Shown here one piece after another: positions 17,777-26,984 of a DNA stretch of 64,000 nt. The notes below the pieces were generated by a model that was not told where the DNA came from, searched no databases, and saw only the letters and a list, made by a program, of their open reading frames with translations. Each line of letters begins with the position of its first letter. Within the stretch, counting starts at the first letter, position 1. The position numbers were made by a program, and so were the translations under genes. Source of the DNA: Bacillota bacterium (GTDB lineage Bacteria; Bacillota; Clostridia; Acetivibrionales; DSM-1351); assembly GCA_023415305.1 (NCBI GenBank), contig JAEZKZ010000052.1:1-64000 (forward strand), written 5' to 3'.

Positions 17777-18001
17777 CTAACTGATCCTCTTTAATATAAG
17801 TTATAGATATTATCATGGACAGAAATTAAAAACTTATACAGGCTTTAGAATAGCATTCCAATATTTTTTCCATAAAATTCATAGCCAGTATATCTATAAC
17901 TCCGTATGTTTTGCTAATAATAACATGTATATAGTTTTTAATTCAGCATCACTTTTACCTTTCATTTTTTGCGGTAATATTTATTTCAAGGAGGAGTAAC
18001 A

Positions 18002-19342
18002 ATGAACAATATGCTAAAGAGATCACTAGCATTTATATTAGCAGGCACATTAACTCTTGGTTTGACTGCATGTTCAAAGCCGTCTCAGGAAAATACTGGG
18101 ACTGCCACGAATACCGGAGCTGCCGGAACATCTAAAGTGGGTCAGGGAGCCGGAAAACAGGTTGATTTAAGATTCAGTCATATTTGGGGTGGAGCGACAG
18201 ACCCATTTGCCCCGGCTGCAAAAAAAGTAATTGATGATTACCAGACCGCTAATCCAAATGTAAGGATTACAGTTGATACAAATGAGAACGAAGCTTATAA
18301 GACAAAGATTAAAGCGATGGCTGCTGCAAATGAATTGCCTGATCTTTTTTCAACCTGGGGAGGTGGCTTCTCAGCGCCGTTTATTGATTCAAATTCAGCT
18401 TTAGCATTGGATAATTACATTACACAGGATATAAAGGATAAGCTGGTTAACGGTGCATTTAACAATGTCACCTATAACGGTAAAATTTATGGTGTTCCTT
18501 TCTTTCTTTCAGTAGGAGCGCTATTTATTAATACTGAATTATTTGAAAAAAACAGTGTCAAAGTCCCTACCACTTATGAAGAGTTATTAACAGCTGTTAA
18601 AACCTTCAAATCAAAAGGGATTACCCCAATGGCTGTATCAGGTAAGGATAAATGGACAATTGCAATGTACTTTGATGTAATGGCATTAAGGGCAGCAGGC
18701 CCCGATAAAATAGTAAAGACCCTTTCAAAGCAGGGTTCCTTTAAAGATCCTGAATTCCTGAACGCGGCAAAGAGATTCAAAGAGCTTATAGATGCAGGTG
18801 CCTTTTCAAAGGGTGCTGCAGGTATTTCAAATGATGAAGCTGAAGTACCATTCTATGACGGTAAAATTCCAATGATGTTCAAAGGAAGCTGGGCAGCAGG
18901 TAAAGCAGATGCAAAGGATTCCAAGGTGGCAGGTAAAATCGGAGTAATATCCTTCCCTGCAATACCAGACGGTAAGGGAAATGCAAAGCAGTTCACGGGA
19001 GGAGCTGTTGATGCTGTAATGGTTAATGCCAATACAAAGAATAAAGATGAAGCAGTTAAATTCCTTATGTATTTTACTGAAAATTTTGCAAAGGAATCAT
19101 ATATTTCAGGTGCATCAATGCCTGCCTGGAAGGTTCAGGGGGTCGATGAATCAAAATTGCCCGGGACACTGGTTAAAGTTGTTGACCTTACTAAGGATGC
19201 TGAAGGCTTCACTATCTGGTGGGATACACTCCTTTCAGGAAAAGATACAGAAACTTATCTGAACTCGCTGCAGCAACTGTTTATGGGCACTAAAACTCCC
19301 GAACAGTTTATAGAGAGCTTACAAGCAATGTACAGCAAATAA
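18002..19342 (+). CDS. Extracellular sugar-binding lipoprotein of a second ABC importer
   Basis: A 446-residue solute-binding protein (family 1 type). The signal sequence ends in the lipobox LGLTAC (Cys about 24), followed by a Gly/Thr/Ala-rich linker to about residue 52. RFSHIWGG and DEAEVPFYDGKIPMMFKGSW are typical of binding proteins for di- and oligosaccharides. It is followed by two permease genes and by GH3 and GH30 genes, so a beta-linked gluco- or xylo-oligosaccharide is a reasonable guess for the ligand. AAGGAGGAG lies before the ATG. Two copies of GTTATAGATAT in opposite orientation occur about 90 bp apart in the upstream region. Confidence 0.9.
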   Translation: MNNMLKRSLAFILAGTLTLGLTACSKPSQENTGTATNTGAAGTSKVGQGAGKQVDLRFSHIWGGATDPFAPAAKKVIDDYQTANPNVRITVDTNENEAYKTKIKAMAAANELPDLFSTWGGGFSAPFIDSNSALALDNYITQDIKDKLVNGAFNNVTYNGKIYGVPFFLSVGALFINTELFEKNSVKVPTTYEELLTAVKTFKSKGITPMAVSGKDKWTIAMYFDVMALRAAGPDKIVKTLSKQGSFKDPEFLNAAKRFKELIDAGAFSKGAAGISNDEAEVPFYDGKIPMMFKGSWAAGKADAKDSKVAGKIGVISFPAIPDGKGNAKQFTGGAVDAVMVNANTKNKDEAVKFLMYFTENFAKESYISGASMPAWKVQGVDESKLPGTLVKVVDLTKDAEGFTIWWDTLLSGKDTETYLNSLQQLFMGTKTPEQFIESLQAMYSK

Positions 19343-19362
19343 AAAGCCCCGAAGTTTTGTAC

Positions 19363-19410
19363 TGGCGTCCATTTGAATTCATGAATCTATACTGACTAAA
19401 ATGGGCGCCA
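19363..19410 (+). other. Stem-loop spanning the candidate permease start codon
   Basis: TGGCGTCCATTT pairs with AAATGGGCGCCA over 12 bp (one G-T wobble) around a 24-base loop. The 3' arm contains the ATG at 19401. It stands 20 bases after the binding-protein stop codon, the usual place for a hairpin that lowers permease expression relative to binding protein. Confidence 0.6.
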
Positions 19411-20360
19411 ATAAATTTTCCACCAAGTATACACCGAATATAACATTAAATATAAAATCTGATAAGAAAGAAGTGAGTTTTGTGGATAAGGTATTAAGTA
19501 ATAAGAAAGCCATAGTATTTTTTCTTTTTCCGGCCTTGGTTATGTTTATTGCAATTATTATAATACCTATAATAATGTCATTTTACTATAGTTTACAGGA
19601 ATGGTCCGGCTTTGGTAAAGGTACCTTTATTGGTTTTGCAAACTATAAGGGACTCATTTCTGATCCCATATTCATCAAAGCAGCAGTAAATTCCCTGATA
19701 TTAGCCGTAGCTTCAGTATTTATTCAGCTCCCCATTTCATTATTTTTGGCCCTGGTGTTATCAAAGGGAGTCAGATTTGAAAAAAGCTTTGTTACTATCT
19801 ACTTTATACCTGTTATTATTTCTACAGTTGTTATCGGTCAGCTCTGGATGAAAGTATATAATTACGACTACGGTATATTAAATATATTACTCCGTTCAAT
19901 TGGCTTGGATACCTGGACACAGGAATGGCTGGGAGACCCCGGACGAGCGTTGGGAGCAACCTTTGTTCCTATACTCTGGCAATATATCGGCTATCATATG
20001 CTGTTAATGTATGCAGGAATAAAATCTATTTCCACCGATGTATTTGAAGCTGCAGTAATAGACGGTTCCTCGTGGTGGAACACTTCTTTGAAAATAACAA
20101 TACCAATGCTAAAGCCTGTACTTAATGTCTCGGTAATATTTGCTGTCACAGGTGCTCTGAAGGTATTTGATCTCGTTTATGTTTTAACAGGCGGAGGGCC
20201 TGCCCACGCCAGTGAGGTTATAGGTACTTATATGGTAAGTACCATATTCAAGGGAAATCAATATGGCTACGGCAGCGCCATGGCGATATTTGTCATACTG
20301 GAATGCTTTGTATTATCAATTCTGGTGGGCTTCCTGTTCCGGGAAAGAGAAGGTGAATAA
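19401..20360 (+). CDS. Sugar ABC transporter permease (MalF/UgpA type)
   Basis: A membrane protein of up to 319 residues with six predicted helices and the EAA loop FEAAVIDGSSWWNTSLKITI. The start is uncertain: the ATG at 19401 has no Shine-Dalgarno and lies in the arm of a stem-loop, while a GTG at 19482 (Val-Asp-Lys) has a weak AGAAGTGAG site and still precedes the first helix. The longer form was kept. With the next gene it forms the channel for the sugar bound by the upstream lipoprotein. No ATPase gene is linked. Confidence 0.88.
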   Translation: MGANKFSTKYTPNITLNIKSDKKEVSFVDKVLSNKKAIVFFLFPALVMFIAIIIIPIIMSFYYSLQEWSGFGKGTFIGFANYKGLISDPIFIKAAVNSLILAVASVFIQLPISLFLALVLSKGVRFEKSFVTIYFIPVIISTVVIGQLWMKVYNYDYGILNILLRSIGLDTWTQEWLGDPGRALGATFVPILWQYIGYHMLLMYAGIKSISTDVFEAAVIDGSSWWNTSLKITIPMLKPVLNVSVIFAVTGALKVFDLVYVLTGGGPAHASEVIGTYMVSTIFKGNQYGYGSAMAIFVILECFVLSILVGFLFREREGE

Positions 20361-20362
20361 AT

Positions 20363-21217
20363 ATGAGTAGAATTTCAGCAGTAAGGGGTTCAAAACATAC
20401 AGTAGCAAATATACTGATGTATGCCGCCCTCATTTTGGTAGCATTTATACAGCTATTTCCATTATATTGGATGTTTACATTTTCACTAAAGAGTAACTCT
20501 GAAATTTTTGGTGGAAATCCTTTAGGACTTCCGAGACAATGGCTCTGGTCCAATTACAGCAATGCATTTCTGGGAGGCAATGTAGGAAATTACTTTATTA
20601 ACAGTGTCATTGTAACAGCCATAACTATATTATTAACGGTTATTATGTCTGTTATGGCTTCTTATGCCTTGACAAGAATGGTATTTAAAATCAGAAAACA
20701 AATGAACTCCTTTTTTATTCTTGGGTTGACAGTACCGCTGCATTCAGCATTACTACCCATATTTATTATGCTAAGAAACTTAAAAATGGTTAATTCCTAT
20801 TGGGCTCTGATTATACCATATACGGCTTTTGCAATTCCAATGGCAATCCTGATATTTTCGGGCTTCATGTCATCCCTTCCCAGAGAACTTGAAGAAGCAG
20901 CCTGTATAGACGGCTGCAGTATATACAGGATATTCTTCAGCATAATTCTGCCCTTAATGAAACCGGCCATTGCTACAGTAACCATATTTACTTTCCTTCA
21001 GGCCTGGAATGAGTTGATGTTTGCAGTTGTTTTTATAAGCGATGTCAAGTATAAAACCTTGACTGTCGGTATTCAGTCGCTGGCCGGCCAATATACCACC
21101 GACTGGGGACCAATAGGTGCCGGATTGATGGTAGCAACCATTCCTACACTAATTATCTACGCATTTATGAGCAAAAAGGTTCAGGACAGTCTGGTAGTTG
21201 GCGCCGTTAAGGGGTAA
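20363..21217 (+). CDS. Sugar ABC transporter permease (MalG/UgpE type)
   Basis: A 284-residue permease with six helices and the EAA loop LEEAACIDGCSIYRIFFSII. It starts two bases after the stop of the first permease gene, and GAAGGTGA before its ATG overlaps that gene's 3' end, so the two are translationally coupled. It is followed by a 412-base gap that contains a large inverted-repeat element. Confidence 0.9.
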   Translation: MSRISAVRGSKHTVANILMYAALILVAFIQLFPLYWMFTFSLKSNSEIFGGNPLGLPRQWLWSNYSNAFLGGNVGNYFINSVIVTAITILLTVIMSVMASYALTRMVFKIRKQMNSFFILGLTVPLHSALLPIFIMLRNLKMVNSYWALIIPYTAFAIPMAILIFSGFMSSLPRELEEAACIDGCSIYRIFFSIILPLMKPAIATVTIFTFLQAWNELMFAVVFISDVKYKTLTVGIQSLAGQYTTDWGPIGAGLMVATIPTLIIYAFMSKKVQDSLVVGAVKG

Positions 21218-21425
21218 AACGGATTACACAGCCTGTCGGGAAATTAATACAGACAGAGCACTATGTGAAAAATCTATTTCAAGAGTGTAATTTATAATTA
21301 AATAAGTAACAAAATTATATTCAAATAATTCAACTTTACTGGTAAAATTATGTTAACAAACTGCAGGATATATTTAACGCAGTTATATTTTAAGAAATAC
21401 TTGATGAGACTGTTGAAATATTTCC

Positions 21426-21577
21426 AAATACAATAATCAATCAGACTGTTTGTACGCGAGGACAACTTTGCTAAATGGGAAGCTCGGTAGAAGCGATTGC
21501 TGAAAGCATCGGCTTCGTGAGCAACACATTTAGCTAAGTTAGTTCGGAAGTACAATTGTGTAGTACATATTGTATTG
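21426..21577. repeat. Large structured inverted-repeat element, copy 1
   Basis: Between the permease gene and the GH3 gene lies a roughly 152-bp element that folds on itself: outer arms AATACAAT/ATTGTATT, a middle stem GCTAAATG/CATTTAGC-like, and an inner hairpin of about 12 bp (GAAGCGATTGCT/AGCATCGGCTTC). It shares CGTGNGCAACACATTT and CGGAAG with copy 2 at 41285-41585 while its stems differ. The rest of the 412-base gap (21218-21425) is AT-rich, with only a weak AACTGC/GCAGTT hairpin. Confidence 0.6.
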
Positions 21578-21629
21578 ATAAATCTTTCAAGAGATCCGAA
21601 AAATATACCTTAAAAATAAGGAGGCAAAT

Positions 21630-23774
21630 ATGGAAGAAAAGCCAAAATACCTTGACAAAGCCCTTACTTTCAGAGAAAGAGCCATTGACCTTGTATCCAG
21701 AATGACTCTGGAGGAGAAGGCCGCCCAGCTGAGATATGATGCTCAGGCTGTTGAAAGGCTTTGTGTACCAAGGTATAATTACTGGAATGAAGCACTGCAC
21801 GGAGTAGCAAGAGCTGGAGTAGCAACTGTATTTCCTCAGGCAATAGGCCTTGCCGCTATTTTTGACGATGAATATCTTGGTAAAATCGCTGATGTTATTG
21901 CAACGGAGGGAAGAGCCAAATATAATGAAAGTTCTAAAAAAGATGACCGTGACATTTATAAGGGAATAACCTTCTGGTCACCTAATGTAAATATATTCAG
22001 AGATCCCAGATGGGGACGTGGACATGAAACCTATGGGGAAGACCCATACCTTACCTCGAGGCTTGGAGTAGCTTTCGTTAAGGGGCTTCAGGGGAGTGGA
22101 AAGCATATGAAGGCAGCTGCGTGTGCTAAACATTTTGCAGTCCACAGCGGACCTGAGGATGACAGGCATCACTTTGATGCTGTAGTCTCACAGCAGGATT
22201 TGTATGAAACCTATCTCCCGGCCTTTGAGGCACTTGTTAAGGAAGCCAATGTTGAAGCGGTTATGGGAGCCTATAACAGAACAAATGGAGAACCGTGTAA
22301 CGGCAGCAAAACTCTATTAAAGGACATTCTCAGAGACAGTTGGGGTTTTGATGGACATGTTGTGTCGGACTGCTGGGCTATTAAGGATTTTCATGAAGGC
22401 CACGGAGTTACCAAAACTCCTACCGAATCTGTTGCACTGGCAATTAAGAGCGGCTGCGATCTTAACTGTGGAAACATGTATCTTTTGCTTCTTCTGGCTT
22501 TAAAAGAAGGGTTGATAACTGAAGAGGATATTGACCGTTCAGCTGTCAGAGTTTTAACTACCAGAATGAGGCTTGGTATGTTTGATGATGACTGTGAATA
22601 TAACAACATTCCTTATGAGGTAAATGACAGCAAGGAACATAACGCATTGTCTCTTGATGCTTCTAAAAAATCAATGGTGCTTTTGAAGAATGATGGTCTG
22701 TTGCCTCTTGATTCTAAAAAAATTAAGAATATAGCAGTTATTGGGCCTAACGCAGCAAGTGATCTGGCATTAATAGCGAATTACAGCGGTACCCCTTCAC
22801 ACAGTATAACCCTTCTTGACGGAATAAGAAACAGAGTATCACCCGATACCAGAGTATGGTATGCGTTGGGAAGCCATCTCCATATGAACAGGGAAGAGGA
22901 TTTGGCACTTCCGGGAGATAGAATCAAGGAAGCTGTTTCGGCAGCAGAACGCAGTGATGCGGTGGTATTGTGTCTGGGACTTGACGCTTCAATAGAAGGC
23001 GAACAGAACGACCAGGGTACCGTCATACTTGATGCAGGTGGCGACAAAGCTGATCTAAATCTTCCCGAATCACAGAGAAAGCTGCTGGACGCTATTCTTG
23101 AAACCGGAAAGCCTGTAATTGTTGCAATGGTTTCGGGAAGTGCCCTTAGCATCGGCGATGCCGCTGAAAAGGCTTCTGCTATTATTCAGTGCTGGTACCC
23201 CGGTTCAAAAGGCGGTCAGGCTTTTGCCGAGCTTATTTTCGGAGATTATTCTCCGGCGGGAAGACTGCCTGTAACCTTCTATAAGTCAACCGAAGAACTG
23301 CCGGCATTTACTGACTATTCAATGGACAACAGAACTTATAAGTTCATGAAAGGAGAGGCTTTATATCCTTTCGGTTTTGGGTTGTCCTATACAAGCTTTG
23401 AGTATTCAAACCTGTCAGCATCAAGCTCAAGAATACAAAATTGCGACAGCATAGTCATAAGTGTTGATGTCAAGAATACCGGTACCCGGGATTCAGACGA
23501 GGTTGTACAGGTGTATATCAAGGATTTGAAAGCATCGGTTAGGGTTCCTCATCACAGTCTCTGCGGCTTTAAACGCATACATCTTAAGAGCGGAGAACAT
23601 AAGACAGTTAATTTTGAAATCGACTCCAGAGCTATGACAATAGTAAATGAAGAAGGAAGAAGGTATGTGGAAAACGGAGACTTTACACTGTTTGTAGGCG
23701 GAAGCCAGCCTGATAGGGTCAGTGAAAGACTTCTCGGGAGAAAGCCGTTGGAACTGACATTTACGGTGGAATAA
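21630..23774 (+). CDS. GH3 beta-glucosidase / beta-xylosidase
   Basis: A 714-residue GH3 enzyme of the three-domain type: barrel (about 1-310), alpha/beta sandwich (about 330-560) and fibronectin III-like C-terminal domain (about 600-700). The nucleophile is Asp247 in VVSDCWAI. The substrate-side segments WSPNVNIFRDPRWGRGHETY and ACAKHFAVHSGPE are conserved; SDCWAI and HETYGEDPYL are typical of GH3 beta-xylosidases and related enzymes, but beta-glucosidase activity is also possible. There is no signal peptide, so it would hydrolyse oligosaccharides taken up by the preceding ABC importer. AAGGAGGC precedes the ATG. Confidence 0.9.
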   Translation: MEEKPKYLDKALTFRERAIDLVSRMTLEEKAAQLRYDAQAVERLCVPRYNYWNEALHGVARAGVATVFPQAIGLAAIFDDEYLGKIADVIATEGRAKYNESSKKDDRDIYKGITFWSPNVNIFRDPRWGRGHETYGEDPYLTSRLGVAFVKGLQGSGKHMKAAACAKHFAVHSGPEDDRHHFDAVVSQQDLYETYLPAFEALVKEANVEAVMGAYNRTNGEPCNGSKTLLKDILRDSWGFDGHVVSDCWAIKDFHEGHGVTKTPTESVALAIKSGCDLNCGNMYLLLLLALKEGLITEEDIDRSAVRVLTTRMRLGMFDDDCEYNNIPYEVNDSKEHNALSLDASKKSMVLLKNDGLLPLDSKKIKNIAVIGPNAASDLALIANYSGTPSHSITLLDGIRNRVSPDTRVWYALGSHLHMNREEDLALPGDRIKEAVSAAERSDAVVLCLGLDASIEGEQNDQGTVILDAGGDKADLNLPESQRKLLDAILETGKPVIVAMVSGSALSIGDAAEKASAIIQCWYPGSKGGQAFAELIFGDYSPAGRLPVTFYKSTEELPAFTDYSMDNRTYKFMKGEALYPFGFGLSYTSFEYSNLSASSSRIQNCDSIVISVDVKNTGTRDSDEVVQVYIKDLKASVRVPHHSLCGFKRIHLKSGEHKTVNFEIDSRAMTIVNEEGRRYVENGDFTLFVGGSQPDRVSERLLGRKPLELTFTVE

Positions 23775-23815
23775 AGCTTATACCATAAATATGCCCGGGC
23801 ATACTTCAACTGAGT

Positions 23816-23880
23816 ACAAACCCCGATTACCGGATGCATCCCTAAGCGTATCCGGTGGTCGGGGTTTGTAATAATTTTTG
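23816..23880 (+). terminator. Strong terminator after the GH3 gene
   Basis: ACAAACCCCGA pairs with TCGGGGTTTGT around an inner ACCGGAT/ATCCGGT stem, followed by AATAATTTTT. It lies 41 bases after the GH3 stop codon. A 14-bp perfect palindrome TATGCCCGGGCATA sits between the stop and the terminator. Confidence 0.85.
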
Positions 23881-24036
23881 CAATAATTTATAATAATTTA
23901 CATGGGATTCACTTGTAAAAGTACAGATAAATAGAGAGGTTGCCAATTAACAGTGCAAATTAAAGATGCAAATTAAAGATTGGTGCTGCTGATAAAGCAG
24001 CAGAATGAAGAAAGATTGAAATGAAACAAAAATCAT
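23881..24036. other. Intergenic region before the GH30 gene
   Basis: No gene is visible. It contains a tandem 13-bp repeat GCAAATTAAAGAT (two copies near 23953-23978) and a small GCTGCT/AGCAGC hairpin near 23984-24002. No clear promoter was identified. Confidence 0.4.
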
Positions 24037-24112
24037 ATGGAGGGGGGACCGGGTCCATGCCAATTCGGCCATATGTGGCTTGAGCGAAATGTGGGGCATG
24101 GGCATATATATG
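24037..24112 (+). repeat. SD-to-start hairpin element upstream of GH30 (family 1, copy A)
   Basis: A 76-bp segment separates the Shine-Dalgarno GGAGGGGGG from the GH30 start codon. GTCCATGCC pairs with GGCATGGGC (outer stem, one wobble), with an inner GCCA/TGGC hairpin. An 8-codon reading frame starts inside it with a Shine-Dalgarno-spaced ATG. Copies B and C lie before the CotH kinase and phosphatase genes. Confidence 0.7.
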
Positions 24113-25399
24113 AAAATATTTACATCTACAAGAGAAAAGCAGTGGTATCTATATGAGACTTCTGAAGGCCGGGAAAATACCACACTTGGTCTGGACGGAA
24201 CAATACATCAGGAGTGGGATGGCTTTGGAGGGTGCTTTAATGAACTGTCCCAAATTGCCTTGCTTACGGTTAGCCAATCGGAGCGTAATGAAATTTACGA
24301 CTTATTGTTTTCCAAGGATTCTGACGGAGTACGCTTTGACTTTTGCCGTATTCCCATAGGTGCCAGCGATTATGCCGAAAGCTGGTATTCCCTTAATGAG
24401 GTTGAAGGTGACTACGATATGAAGCACTTTTCAATAGAAAGAGACAGAAAATATCTTATACCATATATAAAGGAAGCCTTGAAACGAAATCCGGGAATGA
24501 AGTTCTTTGCCTCACCCTGGAGCCCTCCTACCTGGATGAAACATCCCAAAGCCTACAACTATGGCACACTTGTGTGGACAGAGAAAAATCTCAGAGCTTA
24601 TGCACTATATTTTGTCAAATTTATTCAGGCATACGCTCAGGAGGGAATAAAGATATCTCAACTGCACATTCAAAACGAGCCTGTATCTTCGCAGAAGTTT
24701 CCGTCATGTATATGGACAGGTGAGCAATTTACAGAATTTATTGTAAAGTATTTGGGACCGGCTTTTAAAGATAATAATATAGATACCGCAATATGGCTGG
24801 GGACACTTAATTGTCCTGAAACTGATGAGAGAGCAGCTTATACCAGATACAACAATTATGCAAATCTGGTGCTTCACAATGAAGAAGCATATAATTACAT
24901 AGAAGGTGTTAGTTATCAATGGGCCGGAAAATATGCTGTTCAAATAACTCATGAGTGTTTCCCGGAAAAGAAGCTGCTACAGAGTGAAAATGAATGCGGT
25001 GACGGTACAAATACCTGGGAATATGCGAAATATGTTTTCGAACTTTTTCGCCATTACATAACAAGCGGGGTTAACGCTTATGTTTACTGGAATATGGTAC
25101 TCCAGCCTAAAGGCAGAAGCACCTGGGGCTGGGAGCAGAATTCCATGATAACTGTTGATGGTAAAGCCAAACTTAATTATGAGTATTATATAATGAAGCA
25201 CTTCTCAAGGTTTATTACTCCGGGAGCAAAACGGCTTGGAATAAAGGGACATTTTGCCGGCACTGCGGCGGCATTTAAGAATACGGACGGAACTGTAATA
25301 CTTGTGGTGCAGAACCCGTTCGATACCGAGAAGACTTTTGTGTTTAACGGACGTTGCATAACGTTGCAGCCTGATTCAATAAATACAGTAATATTCTAG
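24110..25399 (+). CDS. GH30-family beta-glycosidase
   Basis: A 429-residue protein matching GH30 (glucosylceramidase-like clan A barrel with a beta domain formed by both termini). The barrel contains FGGCFNE (about 39-45), the acid/base Glu190 in LHIQNEP, and the nucleophile region SENECGDG (about 292-299). No signal peptide is present. With the GH3 gene upstream and an ABC importer, it likely helps break down an imported beta-linked oligosaccharide; exact linkage is not predictable. The final ATG before MKIFTS was chosen: upstream in-frame ATG codons lie in a hairpin element that also separates the Shine-Dalgarno from the start. Confidence 0.85.
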   Translation: MKIFTSTREKQWYLYETSEGRENTTLGLDGTIHQEWDGFGGCFNELSQIALLTVSQSERNEIYDLLFSKDSDGVRFDFCRIPIGASDYAESWYSLNEVEGDYDMKHFSIERDRKYLIPYIKEALKRNPGMKFFASPWSPPTWMKHPKAYNYGTLVWTEKNLRAYALYFVKFIQAYAQEGIKISQLHIQNEPVSSQKFPSCIWTGEQFTEFIVKYLGPAFKDNNIDTAIWLGTLNCPETDERAAYTRYNNYANLVLHNEEAYNYIEGVSYQWAGKYAVQITHECFPEKKLLQSENECGDGTNTWEYAKYVFELFRHYITSGVNAYVYWNMVLQPKGRSTWGWEQNSMITVDGKAKLNYEYYIMKHFSRFITPGAKRLGIKGHFAGTAAAFKNTDGTVILVVQNPFDTEKTFVFNGRCITLQPDSINTVIF

Positions 25400-25412
25400 C
25401 ATGGAGGGATAG

Positions 25413-26816
25413 ATGCCAAATAACAGTGATAAAATAAAAAAAAGAGTAATTTTAATAATCGGACTATTATTTGCAGTTGTAGTAGTGTCGGTTGTAACAC
25501 TGAACCTAATTTTTGGCATATCGGGTCTGCCGCCGTCAGCTCAGACCGGGTCGGTAAACGTTATGGGGCACACTACCTCTGCTGATATTAATAGCAGTAT
25601 GGCAGGAGCGACTTCCACGACTAAAAATAGTACCGACAGTAATTCCGGACAAGACGCCCAAACCAGTGGTGCCCCGGGGAACAATCAACCCTCCCATCTT
25701 GAAAATCAAGACAAAGCCGGAGAAGCATCAGAGACACTAAAGCTGCTAAAAAGCATGACACTTGAGGAAAAAGTCGGACAACTGGTTATTGTTGGTGTCG
25801 ACGGTTATAACAACGATGAACACGCAGAGCTGCTTATTAAAAACTACCATGTCGGTGGATTTATATTGTTTAAAAAGAACATCCGGGATTCGGCACAGTT
25901 GAGCAACCTGCTTAATTCACTTAAAGCTACAAATGCTTCGGCAAATAAGGTACCCGTTTTTCTGTCTGTTGACGAGGAAGGCGGCAGAGTGTCGAGACTT
26001 CCTGATGAATTTAGGGGAATCCCTTCTAATAAAGTAATAGGAAAGAAAGACGATAGTACCCTGTCTTACAAGGTTGGGACTATTTTAGGTAAAGAGCTGT
26101 ACGCTTTTGGCTTTAATATGGACTTCGCACCTGTAATTGATATCAACAGCAATCCTAAAAACCCGGTAATAGGCGACAGGTCTTTCGGAACCACACCGGA
26201 CCTTGTAAGCAGGCTGGGAGTAGAGACTTTGAAAGGCATACAATCCCAAGGCATTATTTCTGTAGTCAAGCATTTTCCGGGGCATGGGGACACATCTGTA
26301 GATTCCCATGTGGGACTTCCAAAAGTAGACCATGACCTTGAAAGACTAATGAGTTTTGAATTAGTGCCCTTTAAAGGGGCTATAGAAAATGGTGCCGACA
26401 CCGTTATGATAGCCCATATACTCCTTCCGAAGCTGGATTCAAAGAACCCTGCTTCCTTTTCAAAGGCAGTGATAACAGACCTGCTTAGAACAAAAATGAA
26501 TTATAACGGTGTCGTTATTACAGATGACTTTACAATGGGAGCTATAACAAAAAATTTCAACATCGGTGCTGCGGCAGTAAAGTCGATACAGGCCGGCGGG
26601 GACATAGTATTAGTCTGCCATGGCTTTGATAAGCAGGAAACTGTTATAAAAGCGCTGCTTGAAGCTGCCCGTTCAGGACAGATCAGCGCTGAACGGCTTG
26701 AGGAAAGCGCTTACAGAGTTCTGGAGCTCAAGAGGAAGTATTCGCTGGCTGATTCGCCTTCCGGGGCTGTTGACCCAAAGAGTATAAATTCTGAAATAGC
26801 CGGACTTTTTAAGTAA
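25413..26816 (+). CDS. Membrane-anchored GH3 beta-N-acetylhexosaminidase (NagZ-like)
   Basis: A 467-residue protein with an N-terminal membrane anchor (about 11-34), a Ser/Thr/Gly-rich linker (about 42-105) and a one-domain GH3 barrel. KHFPGHGDT (286-294) is the NagZ motif whose His serves in catalysis, and the nucleophile Asp lies in TDDFTMGA (about 370-377). NagZ-type enzymes remove N-acetylglucosamine from muropeptides; the anchor places this one outside the membrane, so it may act on cell-wall fragments or on GlcNAc-containing glycans. It follows the GH30 gene after 13 bases, so they are probably co-transcribed. The Shine-Dalgarno is GGAGGGAT. Confidence 0.88.
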   Translation: MPNNSDKIKKRVILIIGLLFAVVVVSVVTLNLIFGISGLPPSAQTGSVNVMGHTTSADINSSMAGATSTTKNSTDSNSGQDAQTSGAPGNNQPSHLENQDKAGEASETLKLLKSMTLEEKVGQLVIVGVDGYNNDEHAELLIKNYHVGGFILFKKNIRDSAQLSNLLNSLKATNASANKVPVFLSVDEEGGRVSRLPDEFRGIPSNKVIGKKDDSTLSYKVGTILGKELYAFGFNMDFAPVIDINSNPKNPVIGDRSFGTTPDLVSRLGVETLKGIQSQGIISVVKHFPGHGDTSVDSHVGLPKVDHDLERLMSFELVPFKGAIENGADTVMIAHILLPKLDSKNPASFSKAVITDLLRTKMNYNGVVITDDFTMGAITKNFNIGAAAVKSIQAGGDIVLVCHGFDKQETVIKALLEAARSGQISAERLEESAYRVLELKRKYSLADSPSGAVDPKSINSEIAGLFK

Positions 26817-26894
26817 ATAAGAAAAACTACCCATGCTCACTTCGACTTTCTATCCGTTTAGCGTGATAAATTATTATTAGACTAAATAAAATCC

Positions 26895-26923
26895 TTTTAT
26901 TGTAAACCATCATCTGATATAAT
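26895..26923 (+). promoter_or_regulatory. Predicted promoter of the symporter gene
   Basis: TTTTAT and TATAAT are spaced by 17 bases, and a TG one base before the -10 makes it an extended -10 promoter. The -35 is weak. Confidence 0.5.
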
Positions 26924-26984
26924 AGCTATGCTGTTTATCTTATGTATTCTTTTCAAATCCACACGTTATAAGGGAGGAAAGTAA

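Noticed and set aside
24080..24109. Earlier in-frame TTG/ATG starts for the GH30 protein
   Set aside because: They lie in the hairpin element shared with two other genes; in copy C the equivalent codons are out of frame, so the last ATG is the shared start.
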